Shown: positions 1-12,876, counted from the stretch's first letter. The stretch is DNA of 64,000 nt from Hofstenia miamia (GCA_004352715.1 SCFE01000084.1:1634856-1698855); one strand, 5' to 3'. Notes: generated by a model not told the origin, from the sequence alone. Numbers and translations are program-made.

Positions 1-739
1 TCTGTTTTTCTGGGGTTTTAAGGAGAATGTAATATTAACTTTCATTTGATTATCTTTTCAAATATTTAAAATAGTTTGTAGACAGTCAACTTATGATGTG
101 TTTTGAGATTTTGTTAATGATTGTGGACGTTTGTGAGACGAATTCAAGAGGCCTCTCTGCTCTCTTAATGTCTCTACTTGAAAGAGTTTAAAGCTGCACT
201 GAGTTCCATTTTTCCTCTATTAAAACTTTCTATCATGTTTTATCGCGCTTACGTCATTGGCAGTGTTTGCGCACCTCTGTAATTTTGCTGATGCGATCTA
301 TTTTCCTTTGCACTCACACGGAAATCCTCTTTTCCTAACCTCTTGTAAACGACAAAGTAATTTTTCATTAGTCTAATTATGTTGTTATCACTAATATGAT
401 ACTCTCCCAAGAGGCTGTATTTCCAATGTTTACAGATGCGATGTTTGTTGTAACAAACAAACATCCACGTTTTTCAATGAGCGTTCTTCTTTGGCAGAAG
501 TTCCATTTATACAACTGAATATTTTTGTTTGCTCTGATAAAGTAAATTACCTCAAAGCCAGTCTTGAAAGGCGTTTTACACCTTTGTTTCATTACAGAAT
601 AAATAATTAAATCGGTTATGCATTTGAATTCTGACGAATTTAGCGAGGTAATGTTCTTAATTGGTTATCATGTTTGAAATTTTACTATTTTAGTTTGTAC
701 GCATATCAAATTTTAAGAAATATATTATCTGCTCTACTT
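1..739. other. No gene seen
   Basis: AT-rich sequence with short overlapping ORFs on the minus strand (249-592) that show no recognisable motif. Confidence 0.6.
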
Positions 740-1062
740 TCTTGGCGTTTGGGTATGGGTTAAATCGCGGGTACGCGGAAAAGTCTTACGGGTACGGCTG
801 GGTACGAATAATACTTCAAAATATTTTATTATCAATTATTGAAGTTTATTAATTCGATTAATACTTTTTTCTTAAATGTGTGCGCTTTAATGTTCATTAA
901 TTAATTTACAATACTTGCAAGGAACCTGAACGAAAATGAACTTACACTTTCACGGTTTATTTTTTTCTGAGGGTAAAGGTCAGGTACGGCCGAATACGAG
1001 TACGAAACATAGATAGGCGACTGTGTGAACGGGCTGGACAAGCTTGGCCCGCACAGCACTAC
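740..1062. mobile_element. Possible MITE remnant
   Basis: A patch richer in GC than its surroundings. The left part repeats GGGTACG-type words (CGGGTACGCGG, ACGGGTACGGC, TGGGTACG); the right part has near complements (GTACGGCCGAATACGAGTACG) and ends GCACAGCACTACTC, resembling a hAT terminus read outward. No matching left terminus or target-site duplication was found. Confidence 0.3.
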
Positions 1063-1437
1063 TCTATTTTACATGTTAATATATTTAGCCTGCATCAAAA
1101 CAATTTCCAAATTTTATTCTCTTTGTTTTCTGCTTTTGTCAAAATACTTTTAGTAGCCCTACGAAAAATTATTTTCACCAATACAGCATAAACAATGCAA
1201 GAATGGTAATATATATATACATATATATACCTCCCTCCATCTATTTTTCCACATAACCATATAAGCTGATTTTTCCACATAAATTCCTGAATTTTTGTAG
1301 GACATAATCTTTTAGTAGTCCCTACCTTCATGCAAAACATTTTAGGGATCGATGAGTTTTTAGCAAGTAATCGCAAAATGTTCAATTTTCGGCCAAAAAC
1401 CTCCAAGTTCCGTTATGTTGTATGGAAAATTTTACTC

Positions 1438-1490
1438 AGCTCCCTCTATGTAGCGGATTTTTGGAAAAGTCATACTACCTAGAGGGAGCT
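1438..1490. repeat. Inverted repeat (hairpin) next to the Tc1 left end
   Basis: AGCTCCCTCTA at 1438-1448 and its perfect complement TAGAGGGAGCT at 1480-1490 enclose a 31-bp loop, just outside the Tc1-like left end. Confidence 0.7.
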
Positions 1491-1497
1491 ATTAGTA

Positions 1498-2839
1498 TAC
1501 ACCCGCTAGCAAAAGTTTACGATCACACTACAAAATCTGCAAAACTGTGTGTGTACGCGTGTGTACTACGTGGGTGTACGGATATCCATGTAGAGGGTTT
1601 TTTTTATACAACCAATCTCGTAATTAAGCATTGGATATGCATCTACTATATATATGAGGTATGGCGGTGCTTTTGTCTATTTTGTGATACACTTTTTAGC
1701 CAATAATGGGCAAAAAACGAGAATTAACAAGCGAACAGCGATCTCAATCGAGGTGCTCAGCATCAAAAACTTGCCTCAACGTGCTATAGCAACCAGGCTG
1801 GCCATTGCGCAATCGACCGTATCTGCGACCATCAACAGAATGAGAGAAACGCAATCATATCAGAGCCGGACTCGATCTGGGCGGCCACGTGCAATCACGA
1901 AGACAACTGATCTGATGATTCGACGCGCCGCTGTGATTCAACCAACCGTTTCCAGTGTGTCTATCAGGGCAAGTTTGGGTGGTCGACCGAGTACCAGAAC
2001 AATTCGCCGACGTTTGCAGAAAGATTCGGGCTTGAAATCATATAAAGCAGTTATCAAGGCAAGACTTTCAAAAAAGAATATTGCCGATAGACTCGCCTTC
2101 GCTTTGCGTTACGCCGATTGGACCGCCGCAGATTGGGCAAAATTAATGTTTAACGACGAATCGACCATCTCACAGTTTTAATATTCGGCGAACACCAAAT
2201 GCACGATACAAGGCCCGTTATGTGTTGCCAACCGTGAAACATCCCATCACAGTAATAATTTGGGGGCAGCTTTACAGCGCGAGGTCGGGCCGGATTATGG
2301 TTTCTGCCGCCCAAAACCACCATGAATGCCACGCGATATCTAGACTTGCTCACCGAAAAGCTTCCTGGCTGGATGCAATGCCGTCAGACTTCCATGTTTC
2401 AACGCGACGGAGCGCCCTGTCATACTGCCAAGTGCGTCAAGGCCTGGTTTGACAAGAAACCCTTTAGTCTGCTCGAATCGTGGCATGGCTCGTCACCAGA
2501 TCTCAATGTTATTGAAAATTGCTGGGTGGTGATAAAGGAAAAGTTTGCCAACAAGAGTTCAACTTCCTACAACTCGTTGTGCCAAGCAATCAAAGAGGTT
2601 TGGTCATCCGAGGTCAGTGTTGAATATTGTAACAAATTGGTTTCGTCTATGCCGCAGCGATTGCAGGCCGTAATCAAAGCAAAGAGTGGCACAACAAGAT
2701 ACTGAAAATATTTTTAGTTGTTATGACAGTTTTCATTACTATTCTGCTACATTATTTGCCGTTTGTTACTATTAAAGTTTGATTTTTCGTCTATTTTTGA
2801 AAAAATTAGTGTGATCGTAAACTTTTGACAGCGAGGGTA
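1498..2839 (+). mobile_element. Tc1/mariner-type DNA transposon, complete ends, dead transposase
   Basis: Terminal inverted repeats are visible: 1500-1530 and 2807-2837 share the core AAAAGTTTACGATCACACTA in inverted orientation, with TA at both borders. The element is about 1.34 kb, normal for Tc1. Its right end abuts a (TA)n run, which is consistent with TA target preference. The transposase between the ends is broken in several frames, so this copy cannot be autonomous. Confidence 0.88.
1706..2705 (+). pseudogene. Tc1-like transposase pseudogene
   Basis: The ATG at 1706 begins MGKKRELTSEQ, a typical Tc1-group start, but the frame shifts by about 1740. The paired helix-turn-helix region follows (LPQRAIATRLAIAQSTVSAT, SRSGRPR-like), then LMFNDEST with the first catalytic Asp. 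A stop lies at about 2180, and further shifts occur near 2265 and 2305. The last frame has the second Asp in FQRDGAPCHTAKC and the Glu in SPDLNVIENCW, ending at a TGA at 2703-2705. At least three frameshifts are needed to read through. I count 35 residues between the second Asp and the Glu, one more than classical Tc1 (34). Confidence 0.88.
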
Positions 2840-4036
2840 TATATATATATATATATATTACATTACCGTTCTGTCTCACACTAGAATTACATGAGATGTC
2901 GTCGCTATTGTAACTTGCAATACTCGCATGAAGTGTTTTCAGTGTAAGTTTCTGCTAGACCTGAATTTTATTGTTCCAATTTAATCGGATTGCATTTTCC
3001 TATCAGTTCCTATTTCGGTGACAGATTGTTGTAAACAGCTGGATCTTGCTAATGTAGACAAAATTTCATTGCATTTGTATGATGATGGTAATAATCGATA
3101 ATAAAATGCTATTATCATGATAGCATTGAGCTGTAGTTTGCATTAGCTGTCCAATGAGGGTATGACATGTAACCATAAATGAAGGAACTGATTTCAGAAT
3201 ATTACTCATAATTTTTTCATTTTTGCCAAAAATAGAAGTTATTACGTGGGACCATGAGACAAAGAATTTTCATGTGGACTTGTATGAAACGAGATTGGGA
3301 CCAATTCCAATGAGATCAAATTGCACTGGACTGGGACTAATTATAATTTGGTCCCCTAGAGACTTGTAAAACAAAATTTTGCAAATTCTCAATACCTCAA
3401 CACTTTGAGCATAACCAAATATTAAATTAACAGTTCCTTAGTGACCCTCACAAATAATTCCAAATTACCATTTAATAGTAAACTGACATTAAGGTTACGA
3501 ACCATTTTTCCAGATTTTCGAATAATTTTGTCCAAGCCTATTAGGAAGTTTGGAAAAACATGTTTATAATTTTGCAGTAAACTTGGTAAATAATAATTTG
3601 GTGGAATTCTCAATTTACTTCAACACGTGTTTGCTTGTCTAAATCAAAATTTGACATGTCGACCACGACTGTTGGCACGTAATGTTACAGCCAGTGGCAT
3701 GATTCAACAGCTGTTTACATCCACATTTAAAATCCTTTCACGCGAGGCGTGGAGACTACTCAAAAAATGTCAATAAAAAATGCCTAATGAGTAGCGATAG
3801 TTTTATGGTCGGTAGATATACAAGCGATAAAAACTGTTGTATATATATTTGATTTTTCTTTAACAGATTGGAGGTCTGCCTTTAGTAAACAGTTTTTGTA
3901 TGCAGCAGTGAATATTACACAATGCGCGAATACTCCCAAAATCGTGTCTATTTGCAGGAAGAACCTTTAATCAAATGAATGCAGTCACGAACGTTTAGTT
4001 TGTAAAAATCTTGGGTGTTGGATTTTGAGATATTGT
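2840..4036. other. No gene seen; (TA)n tract at the left edge
   Basis: A (TA)n run at about 2837-2858 abuts the Tc1-like right end. The rest is unremarkable AT-rich sequence. Confidence 0.6.
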
Positions 4037-4564
4037 TGTTCAAAAGCAATGGTACGATATAGTAATTTAAATAAAAAATCCGAAAATTTTGTAGAAAGTT
4101 TTTTAATTGTAATTTAAATATACCCGAAAACTTTTTTCTAACTATACTAATAAATTATATCAGATATAATTTGCTGGTATATACGGTCACTAATTTAGGA
4201 TCTTCTGACAAATTTGCAGTTTCGGCCTATCCTACTCATTCTAAAACTTTTAGCAATTACAGAGAATGTTTTTTCATAAATACAATACATAGAACTCAAT
4301 TTACCGCTAAATTTGCTTTCGGTATTATGGCTGAATCCAAGTAAATAACTCTTTTTTATTCCAAACAAAGTTAAAACAATATTTATTTGCTGTTAGGGTT
4401 TTGTTGTAGACAAAAATTGTTCTAAATGATTATACTTAGTGACAAAGGCTGGCGAATAAACACAAATATTTTTTCAATAAAATCCTACAAATGTATCCTT
4501 AAATTGCATATAATCTCCTTAGTCTTATTCAATATTTTTTATATTTTATATTCAGGCGGATGCC
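4037..4564 (+). repeat. Dispersed repeat family A, copy 1, followed by (TA)n
   Basis: It is nearly identical to 57538-57987, 53 kb away and in the same orientation. Both start at TGTTCAAAAGCAATGGTACG and end at GGATGCC followed by a TA-rich microsatellite and a gap. Copy 1 has about 50 bp (around 4187-4240) that copy 2 lacks. No coding motif is recognised. A 3' microsatellite tail suggests a retroposed element, but the family is unknown to me. Confidence 0.85.
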
Positions 4565-4944
4565 TATATATATATNNNNNNNNNNNNNNNNNNNNNNNNN
4601 NNNNNNNNNNNNNNNNNNNNNNNNNNNNNNNNNNNNNNNNNNNNNNNNNNNNNNNNNNNNNNNNNNNNNNNNNNNNNNNNNNNNNNNNNNNNNNNNNNNN
4701 NNNNNNNNNNNNNNNNNNNNNNNNNNNNNNNNNNNNNNNNNNNNNNNNNNNNNNNNNNNNNNNNNNNNNNNNNNNNNNNNNNNNNNNNNNNNNNNNNNNN
4801 NNNNNNNNNNNNNNNNNNNNNNNNNNNNNNNNNNNNNNNNNNNNNNNNNNNNNNNNNNNNNNNNNNNNNNNNNNNNNNNNNNNNNNNNNNNNNNNNNNNN
4901 NNNNNNNNNNNNNNNNNNNNNNNNNNNNNNNNNNTATATATATA
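4565..4944. repeat. (TA)n microsatellite with 359-N gap
   Basis: TA dinucleotides on both sides of the N run 4576-4934. The gap is probably a collapsed or unsequenceable TA repeat, so its size is uncertain. Confidence 0.85.
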
Positions 4945-5029
4945 ACAAAAGTTTAAGCAGACCATTTACACCTCTCTTCAAATCGATATTATTTATTATA
5001 ATGCTTTTTAAAATCCTACCTTGCAATAA

Positions 5030-7801
5030 AATAATTGTTTTTTAATTGCATCTGTTTCATGCGCACAGATTTTTTATGAGTGTCAGTGTTTGCATTCTCA
5101 CCACTATTTATCTTAAGTTGGCTCCATCAAAGTTTATTCAAAGATTGCTTGAATATTTGAAGTTTCTTTGGTGTTATAGTATGAGAAATGTGTGAGAACA
5201 TTTTCTTAAATACCCAATTTATGTATGCATATGCTGTAATTTTTTACACTTAAGAATGTACATTCATAGAAAATTTAAAAAAGAATTGTAATATACCTTA
5301 TTTGGTGTTAATTTAGTATGCGGCCTTAACTGATAACTCTGATTCAATCAACCATCCAATCCAAATTCTAGATATTACCTTAGCCTGAATTGGGAGATAG
5401 AATATTCATTTCAAAAATTAACCCTACATTTTGCGAATACTTCTATTTCCCTTCAATTCCAGTGTCCACAATCGAGAAATTAGCTGCAACTAATGTAAAA
5501 GTTCATTTTGAAGACATACATATAGTATACTACCCTGACAGAAGGAAACTTTCCCTGTAAAAATCTTTAATTTCAAAAATGGTATGAAATTTCAAATGGT
5601 ATGAATATTGCATTCTGAATTGAAAAATATCTAGCTCATTAGAATTTTAATTTTTTCATAAAATATTAATATAGTGATACTTAGTGCAGAATAATCGTCT
5701 TTTCCACGAGTACTGAAAGAGGAAATATTTCTATATTTTTAAATTTCGACATTTTTTTTCAGTTATAAGCATTTAAAATTTTACTGAAAAATCCATCACA
5801 GATTTTAAAAAGTTCTTGTTATTTTATGTTATAGCGTCAGTATATTCTCTACTCAACTATTTAAAAAAAATTGAAGACATCAAACTTTTTACTATTTAGC
5901 AATATTGGTGTAACTGAAAGTGAGATGAAACTCCTTTTCATTTAATTCAGACAAAGCATTTTAGCACGTACCGTCCCTGTTTTCAAACAACTTCTGCTGT
6001 TCATATACCGCTCACAGATTCGCAAAATGGTGGGCACAGGGTTTTTGGGTGTAGCCACCTTTAAATTGCAGAAGCTCAATAAACTATAATGGTATTCTCT
6101 AAGTATGTAGAATCCTAGTTTCTTATTGATAGCATGGACATTTTCTTGTAAAATTCAAAATTTATCGAAATAATTTGACGGTTCTGAAACAACAGAATAG
6201 ATAATTTTTAAGGGTTAGTTAGAAACAAGCTCCTCAAAATTTATTAAGGGGTTTTTATTTCATTGTTAGTGTTATGCAAAGCATCAGAAATGCATTATTC
6301 TACCTACTTTATTTGTGTAATACATTCATATGCCACACAATTATATATTCAAACTTTTTACAAAAATAATGGGAATTTGAAGTGAACATTAACAGTTTAT
6401 ATGAAGTGTTTCTTTCTGTTGAGGTTGCATATTAATATTTGCCCAAAAAACCTATTCATACTTTTGTGATCTTTATGATCGCATTACATAATTTCATATC
6501 AAGGATTCCTACAATCCTAAATATTGAATGATAGTCATTGTGCGAGATGAATGCCTTAGAGATTTTCCTTTGGGTTTACTCATATTTACTAGACTTTGAA
6601 GATGAGCTTTTGATGTTAAGCTAATTGAGCTGCAGTGGACTGCGGAGTCTGGGTAGCAAACCATAGGCCTATTCCCATTTCCAAGGTTCTTAATGTAATT
6701 TGGAGTTGAAAATCATGCGCAAAAATATTCTGAAAGCAATTATGTTGGAATCATTGCGTGAAATTCCTATTTTATTCTTTCACTTTCTAATCGAATCAAG
6801 TGCACGAAAGAGAGAAAGTGTTAAATAGAGCAATCCCTGGGGTTTACTGACAGACAGATTATCGTGATAAATTTCATAAGGCTTTCACTCGGCAATTGGT
6901 CAACAGAGCTATTAGCACTTCGAAATAATGTCGAATTTATTTATCTAATCACAATCAAAATTTCAATTCAACTTTAATTTCCTGCAATATTCGAAGTTAA
7001 TATTTTAATATTTCAGAAATTTGACTGAAATTTGGCTAAAATGAGTAACGCATTAATCTTGATACCATTGATGGCTTGGCAAACTGATCATCACTTTAAA
7101 AACAAGTAACTGGTTACTGCATATACCACATACTGACCGTTTAATATAACCTATTATCTGTGGCGGTTGCCTGATACATGTAACTACACTCATTACAAAA
7201 TACATTAATCCACTGACATTTTGTTTAAAATACGAATTGATGCCATAACTTCGCTTCATTCATTCGATATCATCACATAAAATATATGCACAGGGACCTT
7301 AAAATGTATCTAGGTAATTTATATTTTGACATAAATCATTTATTAATCACACTTTTAAATAATTTTAATTAATTTTATTTTATAATGTTGTATTACTGGC
7401 CTAAATTTCCGCACCAGAAAACTTTGTTCAATGTAAATGTTCTAAGACAAAACGTATTGAAAAAAATCAAAGAAGTTTAATGCAGAGGTCACGGGAGGTT
7501 ACTGATACAGTAAACGGAATAGGAAGCAGCTAACCGGTCAACCCTAATTAGTTTGGAGAAGGAAACTTTCTCACATCATTTACCATCCAATATTTAATTG
7601 GGGGTTGCTTTTATAAGTCGTAATAACTTTTAAACTGCTGCTCTAGTAGATGACTTTCCGTCTAATGTATTGGTTTAGGAATCCCCGATCAAATCTTTAC
7701 ACAACGTTTGAATTTTACGTCCTCAATATGGGTATATGCGTATTAGAGGGCTTCATGGTTATACTGCTCGCGATATTTCTTAAGCGCTCATTGAAATGAA
7801 T
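5030..7801. other. No gene seen
   Basis: About 2.8 kb of AT-rich sequence without coding signal, terminal repeats or clear tandem repeats. Confidence 0.6.
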
Positions 7802-7988
7802 GTCCTGTAAGTTTTGTAATGTAATTGATGAATTCATTCACTCTCCATGTGCATGATGCTTACGGAAATGTTGCGCAATTCTTACTTCCGTTTTNGTCCT
7901 GTAAGTTTTGTAATGTAATTGCTGAATTCATTCACTCTCCATGTGCATGATGCTTACGGAAATGTTGCGCAATTCTTACTTCCGATTT
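7802..7988. repeat. Direct repeat of 93 bp around a single N (likely unmerged haplotypes)
   Basis: 7802-7894 and 7896-7988 match except for two bases (GATGAATTC versus GCTGAATTC, and CCGTTTT versus CCGATTT), with one N between. This looks like two alleles or contig ends joined in tandem. Confidence 0.82.
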
Positions 7989-9506
7989 CTTCATGTTGTG
8001 ATTGGCAAAGAACACTTCATTATATGAACCTGCCAGGCCCGCATTTTGATATTCGTTTGAGTTTGTTGTCCAACCTTTTTAAAGCATGTTTTGTTACGAA
8101 GAAAGTGCCATTCACTCGCTATCATTTCTAGGAAGGACAACCTGCTCTCCCAAAATATCGACAAATATAATCGATGAGGTTTGCACTTCCGCTCATATCG
8201 TGGGTGCTGTGAAAATCGTTCGATATTTTGGTTCCTAGCGCAGTGATATGTTTTCAAATTTCTATATTTTTTTTAAATTTTTTACTTTAGGCTTCTGCAA
8301 AATTAAATTGCTCACAATGAAAATGAATTGAACTGATGTCTGAAATCTATAGAAAATGGCATTTAGAGGTTTAAAAATTTAGTATATAAAGTCTCAACTT
8401 AACCTTAAACTAACTAACTATTTCCTTTTAAAGAGACAAACATTTTTACGCATGCCTATTATATGAAATTTGGAAATGGGGTTGATATCAATACATCTGT
8501 TGTTAACCTGTATTGCTGTGCTTGAAATAATTGAAAATATTAAGTAGTTTCTCTCCGTACCTAACGTCCAAATAATCTCGGAAGTCAAAAGCTCATTATA
8601 AGCAATAACTAACTGTTTCATTTTATGTATATTGATTACCAAGCCCATTGAGTCTTGATGTTGCGCAAAATCAAATTTTGAACATCGTTATTATTTCAAT
8701 TGGTTTTCAAGAAGCTAACAAATTTAAAAAACTTCTTGTCCAGTTGACGTTAAAGATCCCAAGCAGGCTTCAAAATTTTTGTAAAATTTTTTGTCGCTTT
8801 GTCGCGTTTTTTTATGTTTAGTCATCTGTGTAGTGAAAGTGATGGACACTAAGAGAATTCCATCCTGGTTTTGGGAAATATACATTGATACTAGAAATAG
8901 CAATTGGGAAAGCTATGTAAAAGGAGAGAATTTTCGCGACTAGATTCTATCTGAAATGAATATACAGTAGACGCGTGTGGTGTCTTCCTTTTCACAAATT
9001 CTTGAGTCAAATATTATTACAAATATTACTGGCCCGCTGTCACTTTTATACAAACAATTTCGCTCCAATTCCATCTATATGGGAATTTGAGTCGTTATCG
9101 TTTCGCTGTTTAACGAAAATACATGTCTGAGTTTATTTAATAATCGTAAAATTGCTGGCTTTCTAAAATTTAGATTCCACGCATTTTGGAATTACTCAAT
9201 TTGCAAGTTGAATTAGAATCAGTCTTTTGTAAACATCTTTCTACATTTTTACATTTTTTGAAGTGTTTTCACCAATTCAATTGAGTATGAATTCCCAAAA
9301 AAATGCACTAGCTACTGGTAATTTTCAGGTATGAAATTATACACAGAAATCTGATAACATAATGTAAGTTTCATACAACTGCGAATTACATACAACAATT
9401 TGCTATAATAAAACATCTTCCTGGAATCAGGAAAGTCATGCTGTTCCATAAAACGAACCCATTATAAATGATACTTTTCTGATCTTCTCTACGTGTTCTC
9501 TAGTAA
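7989..9506. other. No gene seen
   Basis: The short ORFs at 7919-8257 and 8418-8648 have no recognisable domain, and the first overlaps the false duplication. No repeat termini were found. Confidence 0.55.
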
Positions 9507-9771
9507 GTTTGCAAATTCGATCCAATGGTTTCAACCAATATTCATGCCCTCTTAATCAGATTTTTGACTAACCATTATTTTGGCTTTCCTTTTGACAGGG
9601 TTAAAAACACGAGTTATCTTATAGCCTANNNNNNNNNNNNNNNNNNNNNGTTTGCAAATTCGATCCAATGGTTTCAACCAATATTCATGCCCTCTTAATC
9701 AGATTTTTGACTAACCATTATTTTGGCTTTCCTTTTGACAGGGTTAAAAACACGAGTTATCTTATAGCCTA
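9507..9771. repeat. Direct repeat of 122 bp flanking a 21-N gap (likely false duplication)
   Basis: 9507-9628 and 9650-9771 match throughout, with 21 N between them (9629-9649). Same pattern as at 55.3 kb: an unmerged overlap, not a biological tandem repeat. Confidence 0.88.
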
Positions 9772-10440
9772 TTTATGATTATTCTAATATCACGTTTAGT
9801 TCTCATTTTGTTCATAATTCGATAAAATGTTGTGCATTTAAGCATGTGGCAGTGGAAAAGCTTCATTTAATAATTGCTTTTGAAGGCTTAGTGTTATCTC
9901 GTTTATAGATGATATCCGGTCTCACTGGCTTAACTAAATAGTAGTTACTGCTTACATGTTTCAAATGAAACAGGATTCTACGACTTCCGATCCTAAATCA
10001 TATAGTTAACTGCCCTTCCTAACGGTTGATCCTAAAAATGCCACTGTTGGACTAAATTCCAAATTGAAAAATTGATTTTCTATTTACTTAGAGACTACAT
10101 CAAGTGGATATTTGGCCATGAGCAATATTCGCACTGAAACTAAAGTCTCCCTACATAATATTAATCACATTAAATTAATTCCACAATTCCCTCTTAATTA
10201 AATGAACATTTTCCCATCGACAGGATACTAAGAGCTTTCCAAAATTTCAGTCTTTTACGTCATGCGTGTGTTTGAAGTGAGTGTTGCCTCCAGACAGTAT
10301 GTTTTAAGCAAGTGCAACCATTGTGCCTTTCATTTAGTATACCTTGTTTGCTGATGACAGAACATTCTGCTTTAAGGAAATGGGAGAAATATTATTTCAT
10401 AAATAAATATTTAATTTAAAATCTTTTTCTGCCTGTCTAT
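9772..10440. other. No gene seen
   Basis: AT-rich sequence without recognised features. Confidence 0.6.
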
Positions 10441-10441
10441 A

Positions 10442-11004
10442 TTAAGTAATTCTCAATGCGACAATGGCTTTATCAACTTTTCTGAATTTTAAATCGGACA
10501 TATTTGTTCTTTCGATTGTTGGTCTGTCAAATGTAAAATGAAAAAAATTGTTATTTCGTTTTAAAATTATTGAAAATGGTGTGATTACTAATACATCGGT
10601 GAAACTAAGAAACATGGAATATAATAACATATGAGTAATAATTTGAAGCAGAAATATTCCACCATCAATTCCAAAGAAAAATAAAATCTTCAAAATTTTA
10701 TGAAAACCAATTTTTTAAAGATAGGAGGAGCAATTATTATCAATGAATTAACACTAAGTATAATATTAAATAAACAAAAAAACTTAGCTCTACAAATTAT
10801 TCTAAGCTCATTACATCCAAATATTAAACTTAATTTTATTTTATTACCACCATGTTTGTTAACAATAATAGATTTAAAAATACTTTCTTTCCAATAAAGG
10901 AAATTTTCAACCCATTTTTTAGAATAATATTTTCTTTGTTCGTATTGAAATTTTATAAGATTTGTCAATTTATTTTTGAACACAATTTGCTCATATTTCA
11001 ACAT
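10442..11004 (-). pseudogene. Possible LINE ORF2 linker fragment
   Basis: Two adjacent minus-strand ORFs (10690-11004 and 10442-10693). The upstream one has NKLTNLIKFQYEQRKYYSKK, then W-K-x-S-I-F-K-S-I-I-x-N-K-H-G and LFNIILSVNSL. This order resembles the stretch between endonuclease and reverse transcriptase in CR1/L2-like LINEs (K-x-Y-Y, W-K-x-I-N-x-I, F-N). No catalytic motif is present, so the call rests on pattern only. Confidence 0.4.
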
Positions 11005-12600
11005 TTTTTTTTAAATACACAATGTATGGTATAGGAAACTGACCAAATCCGGTAATTGTACGGCTGATCACCGAGGCAATTTCCCCATGTTTCCAGGTCA
11101 CATTCAATTCAAATACAAGAACGAAAAAGTATGTATTAAATATATTTAATGGTTTCAGAAGTTTATGTTGATTTTCGTTGGTTTCTGTATCTGTAATTGG
11201 TTAATATTCAATGAATATTTAAGTCTTTGAAATTCAGTTTAATCCACATTATAATTTAATAAATGTGTGCAAATAGAAGAATCTTTCACAGGCTGATATT
11301 TTGAATCATAAGAAATTTACGTATAAGAAATTTGTGTTATCATAATTCAATCTATGCTATATGTGCTTTAAGCAATATTTTATTGCCTTGAGCTGAGTCT
11401 AAAGACAAAAAACATTGTTCTAAACCTCTAAAACGTTTCAAAACGTTTAAAATGCTTTTTTGTAAAAAATGCACTTTTTTGCCAACCTGTCTCCATAAAT
11501 AGAAGGCGCCTTAAAAAACTACCTATCTTGTCTATGAATATGTACCTCAACATTTTTGAAAAACCTCGATCATTGTACTTTTTGCAAGATGTTGTTAGAC
11601 TTTGGACAACTTGCAAATAATTTTATAATGATTTATTAAAAATATTGAACCGCTTCATCGCCTCGTGTTCGGAATTTTCTAGGATTGCGCGTGGACTTTG
11701 CTTCATAACAAATAGTTCTTTGGTTCACATCGTAACGTATAAGAGTTGTTAGAACCTTGCCTTCATTTTGAGGCGAAATATTCGAATGGCACTGAAGATC
11801 AACGTGATGTATTGCCGCATTTTAATGTTTATGCAAGTGTGCTGTTGGCAAAACCTTGCAAACAACTTTCTATAAACGGGTCAAATCGAATGACAGTGGC
11901 ATTTATTTTAAATTTGCCGAATATCGCCGCTGGTCACCGGGTCAAATTCTATCCGAGTCGCAGAAGTCGCCGTTTAAAATTTTCATTTATTTGTAGTAGC
12001 AGTTGGAAATATAGAAAAGCCGTATTTTGTTTTAAAAGCCGTTTTTTCCAAAACTCAAAACAAGGGCGTCATATTTGCGCGTGTAAACAAATTTTTATGT
12101 AGGCATTTCAATAATTTTTGTAGTGAAAATCGTGAATTTAGAACTGGTGTTTTCCTGTTGGGTGTACTGATGTGTAAACGTACAGCAAAATCTGACGTTG
12201 ATATCAAACTGCAATCTTAGTCCTTGTAGGTTGGAAATTTTATTCGCTTGCATTTCCTACAGCTTTTCTGACAGTTCTTTACCATATCACAAGCGCAAAT
12301 ATAAGTTTATATACTGAATTGTAGTATATATATATGTTTATATATACATATATGCTAAAATTTTACTGAAAATGTACTTAGTAGCAAACATTGAATTACG
12401 ATAAACATACCAACATTTATTTTTCGTTGCATGGACGTAAACAAATGCAGGGTTAACGGTTTTTGCGGTATAAAATCGGCTATGAAGGTAAGAATGGACG
12501 AAACCCAAAAATTATTTTCCAAACTTTCCATAAAATACGAAATAAATTTGAAAAAAAACATTTAAAAAAATTTAGAAAAACATTGCAAAAAACATTTGTT
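11005..12600. other. No gene supported
   Basis: It contains a 118-codon open frame on the plus strand (11746-12102), Arg/Lys/Ser-rich without a recognised domain, within a slightly less AT-rich patch. There is no splice or homology support. A short TA/TATA-rich stretch lies at 12326-12355. Confidence 0.5.
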
Positions 12601-12627
12601 TTAAACAGTGTTTAAAACATGCCAACC

Positions 12628-12876
12628 ATATATATATATATATANNNNNNNNNNNNNNNNNNNNNNNNNNNNNNNNNNNNNNNNNNNNNNNNNNNNNNNN
12701 NNNNNNNNNNNNNNNNNNNNNNNNNNNNNNNNNNNNNNNNNNNNNNNNNNNNNNNNNNNNNNNNNNNNNNNNNNNNNNNNNNNNNNNNNNNNNNNNNNNN
12801 NNNNNNNNNNNNNNNNNNNNNNNNNNNNNNNNNNNNNNNNNNNNNNNNNNNNNNNNNNNNNNNNNNNNNNNNNNNN

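Noticed and set aside
4426-5045. ORFs of 130-176 codons spanning the N gap
   Set aside because: They exist only because N and TA repeats are read as open frame.
11746-12102. 118-codon plus-strand ORF
   Set aside because: No motif, no Kozak or splice support; the length can occur by chance in 64 kb.
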